From assembly GCF_016798325.1 (NCBI RefSeq), contig NZ_JAERVO010000003.1:519608-583607 (forward strand): DNA of 64,000 nt, in the 5' to 3' direction. Positions 34,286 through 42,268 of this stretch are shown here, in pieces. The DNA is from Marinobacter mangrovi (GTDB taxonomy: Bacteria; Pseudomonadota; Gammaproteobacteria; Pseudomonadales; Oleiphilaceae). The position numbers and the translations under genes are program-made. The stretch's first letter is position 1. Each line of letters opens with the position of its first letter. The notes beneath the pieces are model-generated. The model saw nothing but the letters and a program-made list of their open reading frames with translations, was not told where the DNA came from and did no database searches.

Positions 34286-35050
34286 TCAGGGAGCCTGCCG
34301 GAAACGCAGGATCCGACGCCCGTCCTGTGGGTCGCCGATGCTGTCGGCCTGCACCCTGAAGGTCTGCCACAGTCGCTCCGGAGTGAGTACGTCTTCAGGC
34401 GGCCCCAATGCCACCAGCCGACCGGCGTCCAGGACGCCAACGCGGTCGCACGCCATCGCCTGGTTCAGGTCGTGCAACGCGATCACCACCGTCACCGGCA
34501 ACCGCCGAACCAGGCTGAGGATCGAGAGCTGGTGCTGGATATCCAGGTGGTTGGTGGGTTCGTCCAACAGCAGGATGCGGGGTTGCTGGGCCAGGGCCCG
34601 GGCGATGTGGACCCGCTGGCGTTCGCCGCCGGACAGGGTGTGCCAGAGCCGGTCGGCGAACGGACGCATATCGACGTCGTCCAGCGCCCGGTCAACGTGG
34701 GTGTCGTCTTCGTCCGTCCAGGGGCGCAGCGGCGACAGGAACGGCGTGCGACCCAGGGCAACGGCATCGCGCACGCAGAGCCTGTCACTGGTTTCGGCCT
34801 GTTGTTCGACCAGGGCAATGGACCGGGCAATGGTGCGTCGCTTGAGGTGGGCGAGTGGGCGTCCGTCGACGCGAACGCAGCCCCGGGCCGGTCGACGCAG
34901 GCCGGCCAGTAGCCGCAACAGCGTCGACTTGCCGGAGCCGTTGGGCCCGACCAGGGCAAAGGTCTCGCCGGGCCGGATGGTCAGGCTCACGTTATCCAGC
35001 AGGGTGCGGCCATGGATGCGGGCCCCGAGATGTTCGGCGGTCAGTTTCAT
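34286..35050 (-). CDS. ABC transporter ATP-binding protein (iron-siderophore/cobalamin type)
   Basis: The 254-residue ATPase of the FecE/BtuD group has Walker A GPNGSGKST, signature LSGGERQR, Walker B ILLLDEPTNHLD and H-loop ALHDLNQAM. It powers uptake by the permease encoded just upstream; its ATG (35048-35050) overlaps the permease stop codon. It is the last gene of a three-gene minus-strand operon behind a cobalamin riboswitch and a Zur-like site. The substrate is therefore a corrinoid, a metal chelate or haem-like compound. Confidence 0.88.
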   Translation of the reverse strand: MKLTAEHLGARIHGRTLLDNVSLTIRPGETFALVGPNGSGKSTLLRLLAGLRRPARGCVRVDGRPLAHLKRRTIARSIALVEQQAETSDRLCVRDAVALGRTPFLSPLRPWTDEDDTHVDRALDDVDMRPFADRLWHTLSGGERQRVHIARALAQQPRILLLDEPTNHLDIQHQLSILSLVRRLPVTVVIALHDLNQAMACDRVGVLDAGRLVALGPPEDVLTPERLWQTFRVQADSIGDPQDGRRILRFRQAP

Positions 35051-36096
35051 GCCTTGCCCGCTCCCCGGACCAGGATCAGGGCGAACGCCGGTGCCCCGAT
35101 CAGCGAGGTGATCACGCCGATGGGCAGCACCTGGCCGGGCACCAGGATGCGGGACAGGATGTCCGAACCGACCAGGAACACGGCGCCGGCCAGGGCCGAA
35201 GCCGGTACCAGCCGGGCGTGGCGGCTGCCCACCAGCAGGCGCATGGCGTGGGGAATCACCAGGCCGACGAAGCCGATGGCGCCAACCATCGACACCATCA
35301 CCGCCGTTACCAGGGCGGTCACGGCAATCAGCACGCCCCGGACCGGACGCACCGCTACGCCCATGGACGCGGCGCTGTCTGCGCCAAAGGTGAAGGCATC
35401 CAGGGCGCGCATGTGCCACAGGCACACCCCCAGCCCGACCAGGGCGGTCGGTACCGCCAGTGCGACGTCGTCCCAACGCACCCCGGACAGGCTGCCCATC
35501 AGCCAGAACAGGATGCCCCGGGCCTGCTCGGCGCTGGCCGACTTGGCAATCATGAAGGCCGTCAACGCGTTGAACAGCTGGGCGCCGGCAATGCCCGCCA
35601 GTATGATCGCCCCGGCCGCCTGCATGCCCCGCCTGGCGGCGTGGGCCAGCACCACCACCAGGCCGAAGGCCAGGGCCGCGCCGGCAAAGGCGCCCGCTGA
35701 CAGGCCGATGGCACCCGCGCCCAAACCCAGCACGGTGACCGCCACCGCCCCGGTCGACGCCCCGGCCGAAAGCCCCATGAGAAACGGATCCGCCAACGCA
35801 TTGCGCAGCAGCGCCTGCAGTACCACCCCGGTCAGTGCCAGTCCGGCGCCGCAGCAGGCGGCGACGATGGCGCGGCTGAGCCGGTAGCTCCAGACGATGC
35901 CGGCATCGATGCGGTCAACCGGGTAACCGGCGTCCCACAAGCGGTTGGCCAGCACTTTGAGAATGGTGTCCACGGGAATCCGCGTCTCGCCGATGGCGGT
36001 GCCGGCCACCAGGGCGATCGCCAGCACCAGCGGGGTCAGCCACAGCCAGTGCAGGCGCGGCGCCACCGGCACCGGCAGGGATATGACGCGGCTCAT
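35047..36096 (-). CDS. ABC transporter permease (FecCD/BtuC type)
   Basis: The 349-residue protein has about ten hydrophobic helices and FecCD-family signatures (NALADPFLMGLSAGASTGA, GAIGFVGLVIPHAMRLLVG). It forms the membrane channel for a chelate delivered by the binding protein. The frame is open to 36360, but the ATG at 36096 gives the normal N-terminus and overlaps the stop of the upstream gene by four bases. Confidence 0.9.
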   Translation of the reverse strand: MSRVISLPVPVAPRLHWLWLTPLVLAIALVAGTAIGETRIPVDTILKVLANRLWDAGYPVDRIDAGIVWSYRLSRAIVAACCGAGLALTGVVLQALLRNALADPFLMGLSAGASTGAVAVTVLGLGAGAIGLSAGAFAGAALAFGLVVVLAHAARRGMQAAGAIILAGIAGAQLFNALTAFMIAKSASAEQARGILFWLMGSLSGVRWDDVALAVPTALVGLGVCLWHMRALDAFTFGADSAASMGVAVRPVRGVLIAVTALVTAVMVSMVGAIGFVGLVIPHAMRLLVGSRHARLVPASALAGAVFLVGSDILSRILVPGQVLPIGVITSLIGAPAFALILVRGAGKA

Positions 36097-37154
36097 CGGT
36101 CGAAGCTCATTCCGGCCAGGGCGTCCGACAGGGAGTCCAGGCCAAAGATCGTGCGCAGGGTGGCGCTCATGGCGTGGGCGTCCATCGGTACGATGTGGCC
36201 TTCCCGCACCGCGGTCATCTGGCTGGCGACGGGGTCGTTGTGAAGGAAATCGAGCTTCTTCCGGATGTCGTCGGCCGGGTAGCGGCGACGGTCCATCTGC
36301 GCGATCACGATCAGGTCCGGGTCGGCCCGGGCAATGGTCTCCCAGCCGACGGTCGGCCATTCCTCATCGGACTCGACCACGTTGCGGATGCCGAGTTTGT
36401 CCATCATGTAGCCCGGCGCGCCCAGACGACCGGCGACGAAGGGAGCCGCGGCCAGGTCGGTGGACGAAAACCAGAAGACCGCGGACAGGTCTTTTGGCAG
36501 GTCCAGCCCATGGGCGCGTTCGATGGCCCGGGTTTCCCGGCCTTTCAGGTCGGTGATCAGGTCCTCCCCGGCGTCCTGCACGTCAAAGATCGTGGCAAGC
36601 TGGCGGATGCCCTTGTAGATGGACTGCGTGGAGAAGGCGGCGACCCGCGTGCCATCACCGCCGGTGGCGTTGTCCTTGGTGTCGCAGTCCGCCGGCAGGA
36701 TGTAAGTGGCGATACCCAGGTCGGCGAATTGCTGGCGGGTGCCCACCGAACCGGTCGGGCCTACGTGCCATTCGTATTGCACGGTCACCAGGTCCGGGTG
36801 TTTGTTGACCACCGCCTCGAAGCTCGGGTCGTTGTCGGCGAGGCGCGGTACCCGGTCGTTGATGGCCCTGAACTGGGGCAGTACCGGGGTGAACCAGACC
36901 GACGTGCCGGCCACCCGATTGCCCAGTCCCAGGGCGTAGAGCGTTTCGGTGGCGGACTGGCCGATGGTGATGGTGTGCGCCGGGGCGGCGTCGAAGCGAA
37001 TCTCCCGACCGCAGTTACCCAGCGTCAATGGGTAAGTGGTCGGGGCCGCCGCGGCGTTGGTCGCGGTCAGTGTAAGCAGGACCGGCAGGGACCGGCGGAC
37101 GAGTCGCCAGAACGGGAACCGCCCTGGGGCAGTGAGACGGAATGTGACCAACAT
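36093..37154 (-). CDS. ABC transporter periplasmic substrate-binding protein (TroA/FepB fold)
   Basis: The 353-residue protein has a long basic N-terminus and hydrophobic stretch (cleavage near NAAAA-PTT), then a class III binding-protein fold: ITIGQSATETLYALGLGNRVAGTS, PDLVTVQYEWH and DPDLIVIAQM. It is larger than typical BtuF. I recall a similar operon in P. aeruginosa (PA2912-PA2914) being linked to zinc limitation; this needs checking. The ribosome site AGGAGG is strong. It opens the operon downstream of a riboswitch and a second promoter with a Zur-like palindrome. Confidence 0.88.
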   Translation of the reverse strand: MLVTFRLTAPGRFPFWRLVRRSLPVLLTLTATNAAAAPTTYPLTLGNCGREIRFDAAPAHTITIGQSATETLYALGLGNRVAGTSVWFTPVLPQFRAINDRVPRLADNDPSFEAVVNKHPDLVTVQYEWHVGPTGSVGTRQQFADLGIATYILPADCDTKDNATGGDGTRVAAFSTQSIYKGIRQLATIFDVQDAGEDLITDLKGRETRAIERAHGLDLPKDLSAVFWFSSTDLAAAPFVAGRLGAPGYMMDKLGIRNVVESDEEWPTVGWETIARADPDLIVIAQMDRRRYPADDIRKKLDFLHNDPVASQMTAVREGHIVPMDAHAMSATLRTIFGLDSLSDALAGMSFDR

Positions 37155-37190
37155 GACGTGACCTCCTGGGATCGCTATCGAAGCGCAGCG

Positions 37191-37219
37191 ACTATAATGG
37201 TTATGTTATAACATAACAA
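37191..37219 (-). promoter_or_regulatory. Proximal sigma-70 promoter of the ABC operon
   Basis: On the minus strand TTGTTA (37219-37214) and TATAGT (37196-37191) are exactly 17 bases apart, with a -10 matching five of six. Transcription would begin near 37184, about 30 bases before the ATG. The spacer holds most of an 18 bp palindrome. Confidence 0.6.
37200..37217. promoter_or_regulatory. Zur-like operator (18-bp perfect palindrome)
   Basis: GTTATGTTATAACATAAC is an exact palindrome whose core ATGTTATAACAT matches the Zur boxes known from gammaproteobacteria. It fills the space between the -35 and -10 of the proximal promoter, an ideal place for repression. Zur would shut the operon when zinc is plentiful. 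Another Fur-family regulator is possible. Confidence 0.65.
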
Positions 37220-37329
37220 TAAGGTTTCACGGCCGATAGCAAGAGGGTTCAGGAAGCTGTAAAGGAATCCGTATGATGGGAATGGTCCTTCCTTTCCCCG
37301 GGGCACCCCGCCCGGCGTCGTGAATCGGA

Positions 37330-37492
37330 ATGTCGGCAGGTCTCCTGACTGACGGGTCGTGGCGCGTCCTGCCTTCCCGGGGGGTTCCCAGTGGCTTGGT
37401 GATTGGACGTCGCTCGCCGCCTACAGTTGCGGGGGCAGTTTCGGTTCGCGGCCGTGGCCGCGGCGAATTCCCTATTAATTCCCAGAGGAAAC
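37330..37492 (-). ncRNA. Cobalamin (B12) riboswitch
   Basis: Read on the minus strand, this region shows the cobalamin aptamer parts in order: AATAGGGAATTCGCC, then CCCCCGCAACTGTAG, then AAGCCACTGGGAA with GGGAAGGC, then the B12 box CAGGAGACCTGCC (37347-37335). Adenosyl- or aquocobalamin binding would reduce expression downstream. A G/C hairpin (about 37297-37316) follows without a T tract, so the expression platform is not a standard terminator. The next coding start is about 175 bases away, past a second promoter. Confidence 0.9.
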
Positions 37493-37502
37493 CGACGCGT
37501 CG

Positions 37503-37531
37503 AGCATAAACAGGTTGATCGGGAGGGGCAA
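37503..37531 (-). promoter_or_regulatory. Candidate distal promoter for the riboswitch transcript
   Basis: TTGCCC (37531-37526) and TATGCT (37508-37503) on the minus strand are 17 bases apart, each four of six. Transcription would start a few bases before the riboswitch. From here to 37676 on the plus strand I see no gene and no other clear signal. Confidence 0.45.
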
Positions 37532-37676
37532 GCGCCAGCGTATAGTCAACCGATTGTGTGGCCTGAATTATTCGGCAAAGCCGGAGCCGCTGGCCTAAAC
37601 TGTGTTTCCGGACCGGTGACCCGGCGCCCGGGCTATTCAGGCACCTTTGGGGTGCCGTCGTTGAGCAGCGAGCCGT

Positions 37677-38240
37677 ATGATTGGATTGATCCAGAAGATT
37701 TTATTGGAACTGGTTGAGCGCGAGGGTGGGGCCAAAGCGCTCGCAGACGTCACACGCCGGGCCGGATTGGCAGCGGTGCCGGATTTCCGGATCGATACGG
37801 ATTATCCGGATGATGAGTGCCTGCGTCTGATCGAGGCGACCCAGGCCGTTTTCGGCCTGGACGAGGAGGCCCTGTATCGCCTCTACGCCGATGCGTTCAT
37901 TGTTGAATCGCGTCGGCTGTTTCCCATGTTCTACCGGATGTCCCCAACGGCGCGGGATTTTCTGGAACGCCAGCCCCGCGTTCACGACACCTTGGCATCC
38001 AGCCTGCGCAACGAAGCCAGTCGTGAGCGGGTGCGCGACAAGTTTGCCATTCGCCGTGAGGGCGAGGATCTGGTGGTCACCTACGGCTCACCCAATCGCC
38101 TGTGCGGCCTGTATGAGGCGCTCTTCGATCGATTGTTGCAGGAATACGGCGAGGCCGGCGAGTTGAGTGTCCGGACCTGTCAGAAACGGGGGGATCCGGT
38201 CTGCACCTTCTGCCTGCACACGGAGACCGCCATTGACTGA
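37677..38240 (+). CDS. H-NOX (haem nitric oxide/oxygen binding) domain protein
   Basis: The 187-residue protein has the H-NOX/HNOB layout: an early MIGLIQKILLELVEREGG, YPDDECLRLIEATQAVFGL, then H103 in FLERQPRVHDTL as the likely axial haem ligand. The propionate-binding motif, normally YxSxR, reads Y136-G-S138-P-N140-R141, so the Arg is replaced by Asn with an Arg one position later. It ends with CQKRGDPVCTFCL. H-NOX proteins sense NO and regulate a neighbouring kinase or c-di-GMP enzyme; here the stop overlaps the start of a GGDEF/EAL gene by eight bases. Confidence 0.83.
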   Translation: MIGLIQKILLELVEREGGAKALADVTRRAGLAAVPDFRIDTDYPDDECLRLIEATQAVFGLDEEALYRLYADAFIVESRRLFPMFYRMSPTARDFLERQPRVHDTLASSLRNEASRERVRDKFAIRREGEDLVVTYGSPNRLCGLYEALFDRLLQEYGEAGELSVRTCQKRGDPVCTFCLHTETAID

Positions 38241-40143
38241 CTCGGAAAAGCGCCTGCGCGAGGAAATCAACGCGATTGCCGACCAGCTGTGCCAGGCGAT
38301 CGACGGGCGATTCGACTTTTATGTGAACTCCGGGTCGGACGACCTGGATGTGCAGAAGCTGTCCGTGCTGTCCAATTTCGTACTCGAATCGGTCCGGCGC
38401 AACCTGGAGGCGCTGGAGCGAACCCGGGACGAACTGGAGGAGCGGGTAGCCGAACGAACCCGGCGACTGGATCTGGTGATTGAAGGCGCCAACGACGGCG
38501 TCTGGGAATGGGACCTGGAGACCGACAGCATCCAGGTGTCCCAGCGCTGGCTGGTGCAGTGCGGCCGCCCCAGTCTGGGTGCGCGGTGTGAACCGGACGT
38601 CTGGATCGACATGATCCATCCCGCCGACCGATCCGATTTCCGGCAGGCCCTGCACGATCACATCAACGGCCTGACGGCCCGCTTCCGGGCCGAGTTCCGG
38701 TTATCCAATGGCCGCGGTGGCTACCGCTGGATGGTGGCCCGCGGGATCTGTGACCACGATCCGCAAACCGGCGTTGCCCGCATGATCTCCGGCACCCAGG
38801 CGGACGTGACCCTGCAGAAATTCATTAATCCCGTCACCGGCTTTCCCAACAGCCAGTACCTGGAAACCATCCTTGATGAACGCATGCGCGCTCAGCAGTC
38901 CGGCCACCTGGACCTGGTGGTGCTGGCCCTGCCCAATTACGCCCTGGTGCGCGAGACCCTGAACGGCCGGGAAAGCGGGATCCTGGCGGGGGAGTTGCGT
39001 CGGCGTATGGAGGAGTGTGTGCGCAATGGCGAACTGATCGCCAGTCTGTCCGACAGTACCACCGCCATCCTGATCAACAGCCCCGACCCGAACGCAGGCC
39101 TGGACCGTGCCGGCGATGTCCAGCGGGCCTTCGACCGGGTATTCCATGTGGAGAAACGCAGCGTCTGGCTCAGCGGTGTGGTCGGCCTGATGCCGGTGCG
39201 CGAAACCCGCCTGGAATCGGCCGATGCGGTGCTGCAGGCGACCCGTACCCTGATGCGCAAGGCCCGCCAGCAGGGAAGCGGGTCCTGCCTGCGCTATCAC
39301 GACAGCATGAGCCGGGAGAATCTCGATCGCCTGGAAACCGAACAGTTGCTGCGTAATGCCTTGCGTCTGGGCTGGGTGGAGCCTTTCCTGCAGCCCCTGG
39401 TCAATCTGCAGGCCGGGCGGCTGAGTGGCTTTGAAGTCCTGGCCCGGATCCGCCATCCGGAGCGCGGCATCATTCCCCCGGATCAGTTCATTCCGGTGGC
39501 GGAAGAAACCGGACTGATCCGGGAATTGAGCGAGCGGTTGCTGGACCAGGTGATTCCCCTGTTCAACGACCCGAGGCTGGTCGAGGTCTACGGCAATGAC
39601 TTCAATCTGGGCGTCAACCTGTCGCCGGTCCAGCTGCACGATCCCCATCTCGCCGAAAGCCTGCTGCGGCGGCTGTCGGAGGCGGGCGTGTCGCCGGCTC
39701 GCTTCAAGGTGGAGATGACCGAAACGGCGGTGATGGCGGATTCCCGGGTGGCGGTCAAACTGATGAACGAACTGCGCGACGGCGGCATCGGTGTGGCACT
39801 GGACGATTTCGGCTCGGGCTATTCCTCCCTGGCGTATCTCCGCAATCTGCCCCTGGACTACCTCAAGATCGATCGCTCACTGGTTTCCGGACTGGACCGG
39901 GATCCTGAAAAGCGAGCCATCCTGGAAATGATCATTTCCCTGTGTGAACGGCTGAGACTGACGGTGGTGGTGGAAGGCATCGAGAACGATCTGGAATTGA
40001 GCTGCCTGATGGGGATGGGCGCCATGGTCGGTCAGGGCTTCCTGTTCAGCCGCCCCTTGCCGGTGGATGACCTGATTGCCAGCTTGCCGGCCGACGGTCT
40101 GTTGCAGCCGGTGGTCAAGCCGGTGTCCGACGGGCGACAATAG
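38233..40143 (+). CDS. PAS - degenerate GGDEF - EAL protein, probable c-di-GMP phosphodiesterase
   Basis: The 636-residue protein has a coiled coil (about 45-90), a PAS domain (about 95-215, GVWEWDLETDSIQVSQRW), a GGDEF-type domain whose signature loop is lost, and a C-terminal EAL domain. EAL reads EVL (GFEVLARI), but the metal and catalytic residues appear intact: NLSPVQL, EMTETAVM, LDDFGSGYSSL, LKIDRS and VVVEGIEN. It should degrade c-di-GMP under control of the H-NOX protein. The start is a TTG inside the end of the H-NOX gene, with GGAG upstream. Confidence 0.85.
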   Translation: MTDSEKRLREEINAIADQLCQAIDGRFDFYVNSGSDDLDVQKLSVLSNFVLESVRRNLEALERTRDELEERVAERTRRLDLVIEGANDGVWEWDLETDSIQVSQRWLVQCGRPSLGARCEPDVWIDMIHPADRSDFRQALHDHINGLTARFRAEFRLSNGRGGYRWMVARGICDHDPQTGVARMISGTQADVTLQKFINPVTGFPNSQYLETILDERMRAQQSGHLDLVVLALPNYALVRETLNGRESGILAGELRRRMEECVRNGELIASLSDSTTAILINSPDPNAGLDRAGDVQRAFDRVFHVEKRSVWLSGVVGLMPVRETRLESADAVLQATRTLMRKARQQGSGSCLRYHDSMSRENLDRLETEQLLRNALRLGWVEPFLQPLVNLQAGRLSGFEVLARIRHPERGIIPPDQFIPVAEETGLIRELSERLLDQVIPLFNDPRLVEVYGNDFNLGVNLSPVQLHDPHLAESLLRRLSEAGVSPARFKVEMTETAVMADSRVAVKLMNELRDGGIGVALDDFGSGYSSLAYLRNLPLDYLKIDRSLVSGLDRDPEKRAILEMIISLCERLRLTVVVEGIENDLELSCLMGMGAMVGQGFLFSRPLPVDDLIASLPADGLLQPVVKPVSDGRQ

Positions 40144-40179
40144 CGGCTCACCCCGTACTGATGACCCGGAATCACCGTT

Positions 40180-40467
40180 ATGCCCAGTCGCGTCGAAATC
40201 CACTACTGCACCCAATGTCGCTGGCTGCTGCGCGCCGCCTGGATGGCGCAGGAACTGCTGACCACCTTCGAAGATGAGATTGGCGAGCTGGTCCTGAAGC
40301 CGGGCACGGGCGGCGTGTTCGAAGTCCGGGCGGACGACCAGACGGTCTGGTCGCGCAAGGCGGCCGGCCGCTTTCCCGACATCACCGAGCTCAAGCAGGC
40401 GGTCCGCGACGTCGTGGCGCCAGAGCGCCCACTGGGCCATGCCGATCGCAAAACCGATGACCGCTGA
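40180..40467 (+). CDS. SelT/SelW/SelH-family (Rdx) protein
   Basis: The 95-residue thioredoxin-like protein begins with the Rdx motif: C10-T-Q-C13 in IHYCTQCRWLLRAAWMAQELL. FEDEIGELVLKPGTGGVFEV follows, as in bacterial SelW-like proteins. In some relatives the second Cys is selenocysteine; here both are Cys. The role is redox but not known in bacteria. It lies six bases before the methyltransferase gene. Confidence 0.87.
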   Translation: MPSRVEIHYCTQCRWLLRAAWMAQELLTTFEDEIGELVLKPGTGGVFEVRADDQTVWSRKAAGRFPDITELKQAVRDVVAPERPLGHADRKTDDR

Positions 40468-40473
40468 ACCACG

Positions 40474-41715
40474 ATGAAGGCTCCCGCCCACCAAAGCCAC
40501 GACTGGGCCGAGCGCTGGTCGGCGCTCGACCGCTGGCTGACCGATCACGCCGATCTCTGGCAACCGGCCCCCTTCAGTTCACCGGCGCCCGACTGGTGCC
40601 GCCGGTATCCGGATATGGCGGCGTTTCTCGAGGAACGGCCTGACCCCGACGTCGACGCCTACGAAGCCGATCCCGAATGTCTGGTCGCGCGGCTCTCGAC
40701 CTGGCTGCCGGCGATCACCCGGCGCCAGGCCTTGCTGGAGCTGCCGGACTTGTCGGGCGAGTCGCTGGCCCTACCGGAAACCCGAGCGGTGGACATGCCC
40801 GGCCGCAAGCGGCTGCAGGCCGGCGCCTTTGCGGCCGCCGTGCAACCGCTGGAACACCCGATACTCGACTGGTGCTGTGGCAAGGGCCACCTGGCCCGGA
40901 CCCTGGCGCCGACCGCCAGGTCACCGCTGGCCGGCTATGAGTGGGATGCTGCGCTGGTGGCCGACGGCAATGCTCTGGCCGAGCGCTACGGGGATCCGGT
41001 GACGCTGGTGACCCGGAATGTGCTGGACCCGGATTTGCCCTGGTCACCGGTCTACCACGGCGTCGCCCTGCACGCCTGCGGCGATCTGCATCGGCGCCTG
41101 ATCGCCGAGGGCGCGCGCCATCGATGGCCGCGGCTGAGCCTGTCGCCCTGCTGCTTTCACCTGACCCGGCAGACCCGGCATCAGCCCCTGTCCCGGCGGG
41201 TGGCGGATGGGCGGCGATTGACCGGTTTGTCCCGGGAAACCCTGCGCCTGGCGGTCCGGGAAACCGTGACGGCGCCGGCCCGCGTACGGCGCCAGACCCG
41301 CCACACCCAGGTCTGGCGACTGGGCTTCGACGCCCTGCAAAGGCACGTGCGCGGTGAAGACAGTTACCTGCCGGTGCCCTCCCATCCGACCCATTTGAAT
41401 GACGACGGCTTTGCGGCCTTCTGCCGATGGGCGGCCGAACGCAAAGGCCTGGCGCTGCCAGCGGACACGGATTTCGATCACTGGCTTACGGTCGGCCAAC
41501 GTCGGCAGGGGCAGGTGCGGCGCCATGAGCTGCTACGCCACCTGTTCCGGCGGCCACTGGAGCTCTGGCTGGTACTGGATTACGCGCTGTATCTGGAAGA
41601 ACAGGGCTACACGGTGACTCTGGGCACCTTCTGTGAGCGCCACCTCACGCCCCGTAACCTGCTGCTGGATGCCCGGTTGGACCGATCGACGGCGTCCGGT
41701 CAAGGTTTGCGATAA
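40474..41715 (+). CDS. SAM-dependent methyltransferase family protein
   Basis: The 413-residue protein has a methyltransferase core: motif I DWCCGKGHLARTLA (about residues 131-144), then an acidic partner near GYEWDAALVADGNALAERYG, then ALHACGDLHRRLI and LSPCCFHLT. The CC(F/Y)H motif occurs in a class of methyltransferases with extra Cys, possibly acting on RNA or small molecules. The substrate is unknown. Its 3' end overlaps the convergent DUF4124-type gene by 16 bases. Confidence 0.75.
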   Translation: MKAPAHQSHDWAERWSALDRWLTDHADLWQPAPFSSPAPDWCRRYPDMAAFLEERPDPDVDAYEADPECLVARLSTWLPAITRRQALLELPDLSGESLALPETRAVDMPGRKRLQAGAFAAAVQPLEHPILDWCCGKGHLARTLAPTARSPLAGYEWDAALVADGNALAERYGDPVTLVTRNVLDPDLPWSPVYHGVALHACGDLHRRLIAEGARHRWPRLSLSPCCFHLTRQTRHQPLSRRVADGRRLTGLSRETLRLAVRETVTAPARVRRQTRHTQVWRLGFDALQRHVRGEDSYLPVPSHPTHLNDDGFAAFCRWAAERKGLALPADTDFDHWLTVGQRRQGQVRRHELLRHLFRRPLELWLVLDYALYLEEQGYTVTLGTFCERHLTPRNLLLDARLDRSTASGQGLR

Positions 41716-42185
41716 ACGACCCTGTCCACACAACCGTCCCGGAAATACACGTAAGTCAGCTCGTAGAGCATGCCGTAATAGTCCGTCTTGTAGACCCAGG
41801 TTTCCTGGGGCACCGGGTAGACTTCCGGTGTGGTGCCGAAGGCGTCCCGGACGTTGTCCTTGGTCATGCCCCGGACCACCTGTTCCCGCAGGATGTAGCG
41901 GCGCAGGTCGGTGGAGGGGATATAGCGGCAGGGGCTTTCCGGCTCGCTGGCGCTGGACTCGGCCGGTGCCGCGCCCTCCGTCGATTCAGTGTGCTCTGGA
42001 GGTGGAGGCAGGTTGCTGTTGAAGCGCCCGCCAATCCGGTTGTCCGGTAAGGTGAGGGTTTCGGGGTTGTCGCCGCAGGGGGTATCTGAATAACGCACGC
42101 CGTTGGCATCGGTGCATTTGAAGACCTCGGCAAACGCCGACGGGGCAAGCAGGCAGCAGAGCAGGAACAGGGCGGTTAAGCGCAT
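41700..42185 (-). CDS. DUF4124-type exported protein
   Basis: The 161-residue protein has a signal peptide (MRLTALFLLCCLLAPSAFA) followed by the DUF4124 pattern EVFKCTDANGVRYSDTPCG. A Pro/Glu linker and a C-terminal domain with paired Cys (PCRYIPS, RDGCVDRVVY) follow. It is likely periplasmic; the function is unknown. An in-frame start 12 codons upstream would break the signal peptide, and GGAGG lies before the chosen ATG. Confidence 0.75.
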   Translation of the reverse strand: MRLTALFLLCCLLAPSAFAEVFKCTDANGVRYSDTPCGDNPETLTLPDNRIGGRFNSNLPPPPEHTESTEGAAPAESSASEPESPCRYIPSTDLRRYILREQVVRGMTKDNVRDAFGTTPEVYPVPQETWVYKTDYYGMLYELTYVYFRDGCVDRVVYRKP

Positions 42186-42222
42186 AACAACATCCTCCGG
42201 GCGCTGCCCGCCCGTCTGCAAT

Positions 42223-42256
42223 CGCCCCGGGTACGGCGTCGGCCATCCCCGGGGCG
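42223..42256 (-). terminator. Hairpin downstream of the ompA-like gene
   Basis: A 9 bp G/C stem (42223-42231 with 42248-42256) follows the ompA-like stop codon on the minus strand. There is no T tract, so it may be a weak terminator or a 3' stabiliser. Confidence 0.35.
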
Positions 42257-42268
42257 GGACTTCAGCGA

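Noticed and set aside
37403-37717. 104-codon plus-strand frame over the riboswitch region
   Set aside because: It covers the antisense of the aptamer and overlaps the H-NOX start in another frame; no support for coding.
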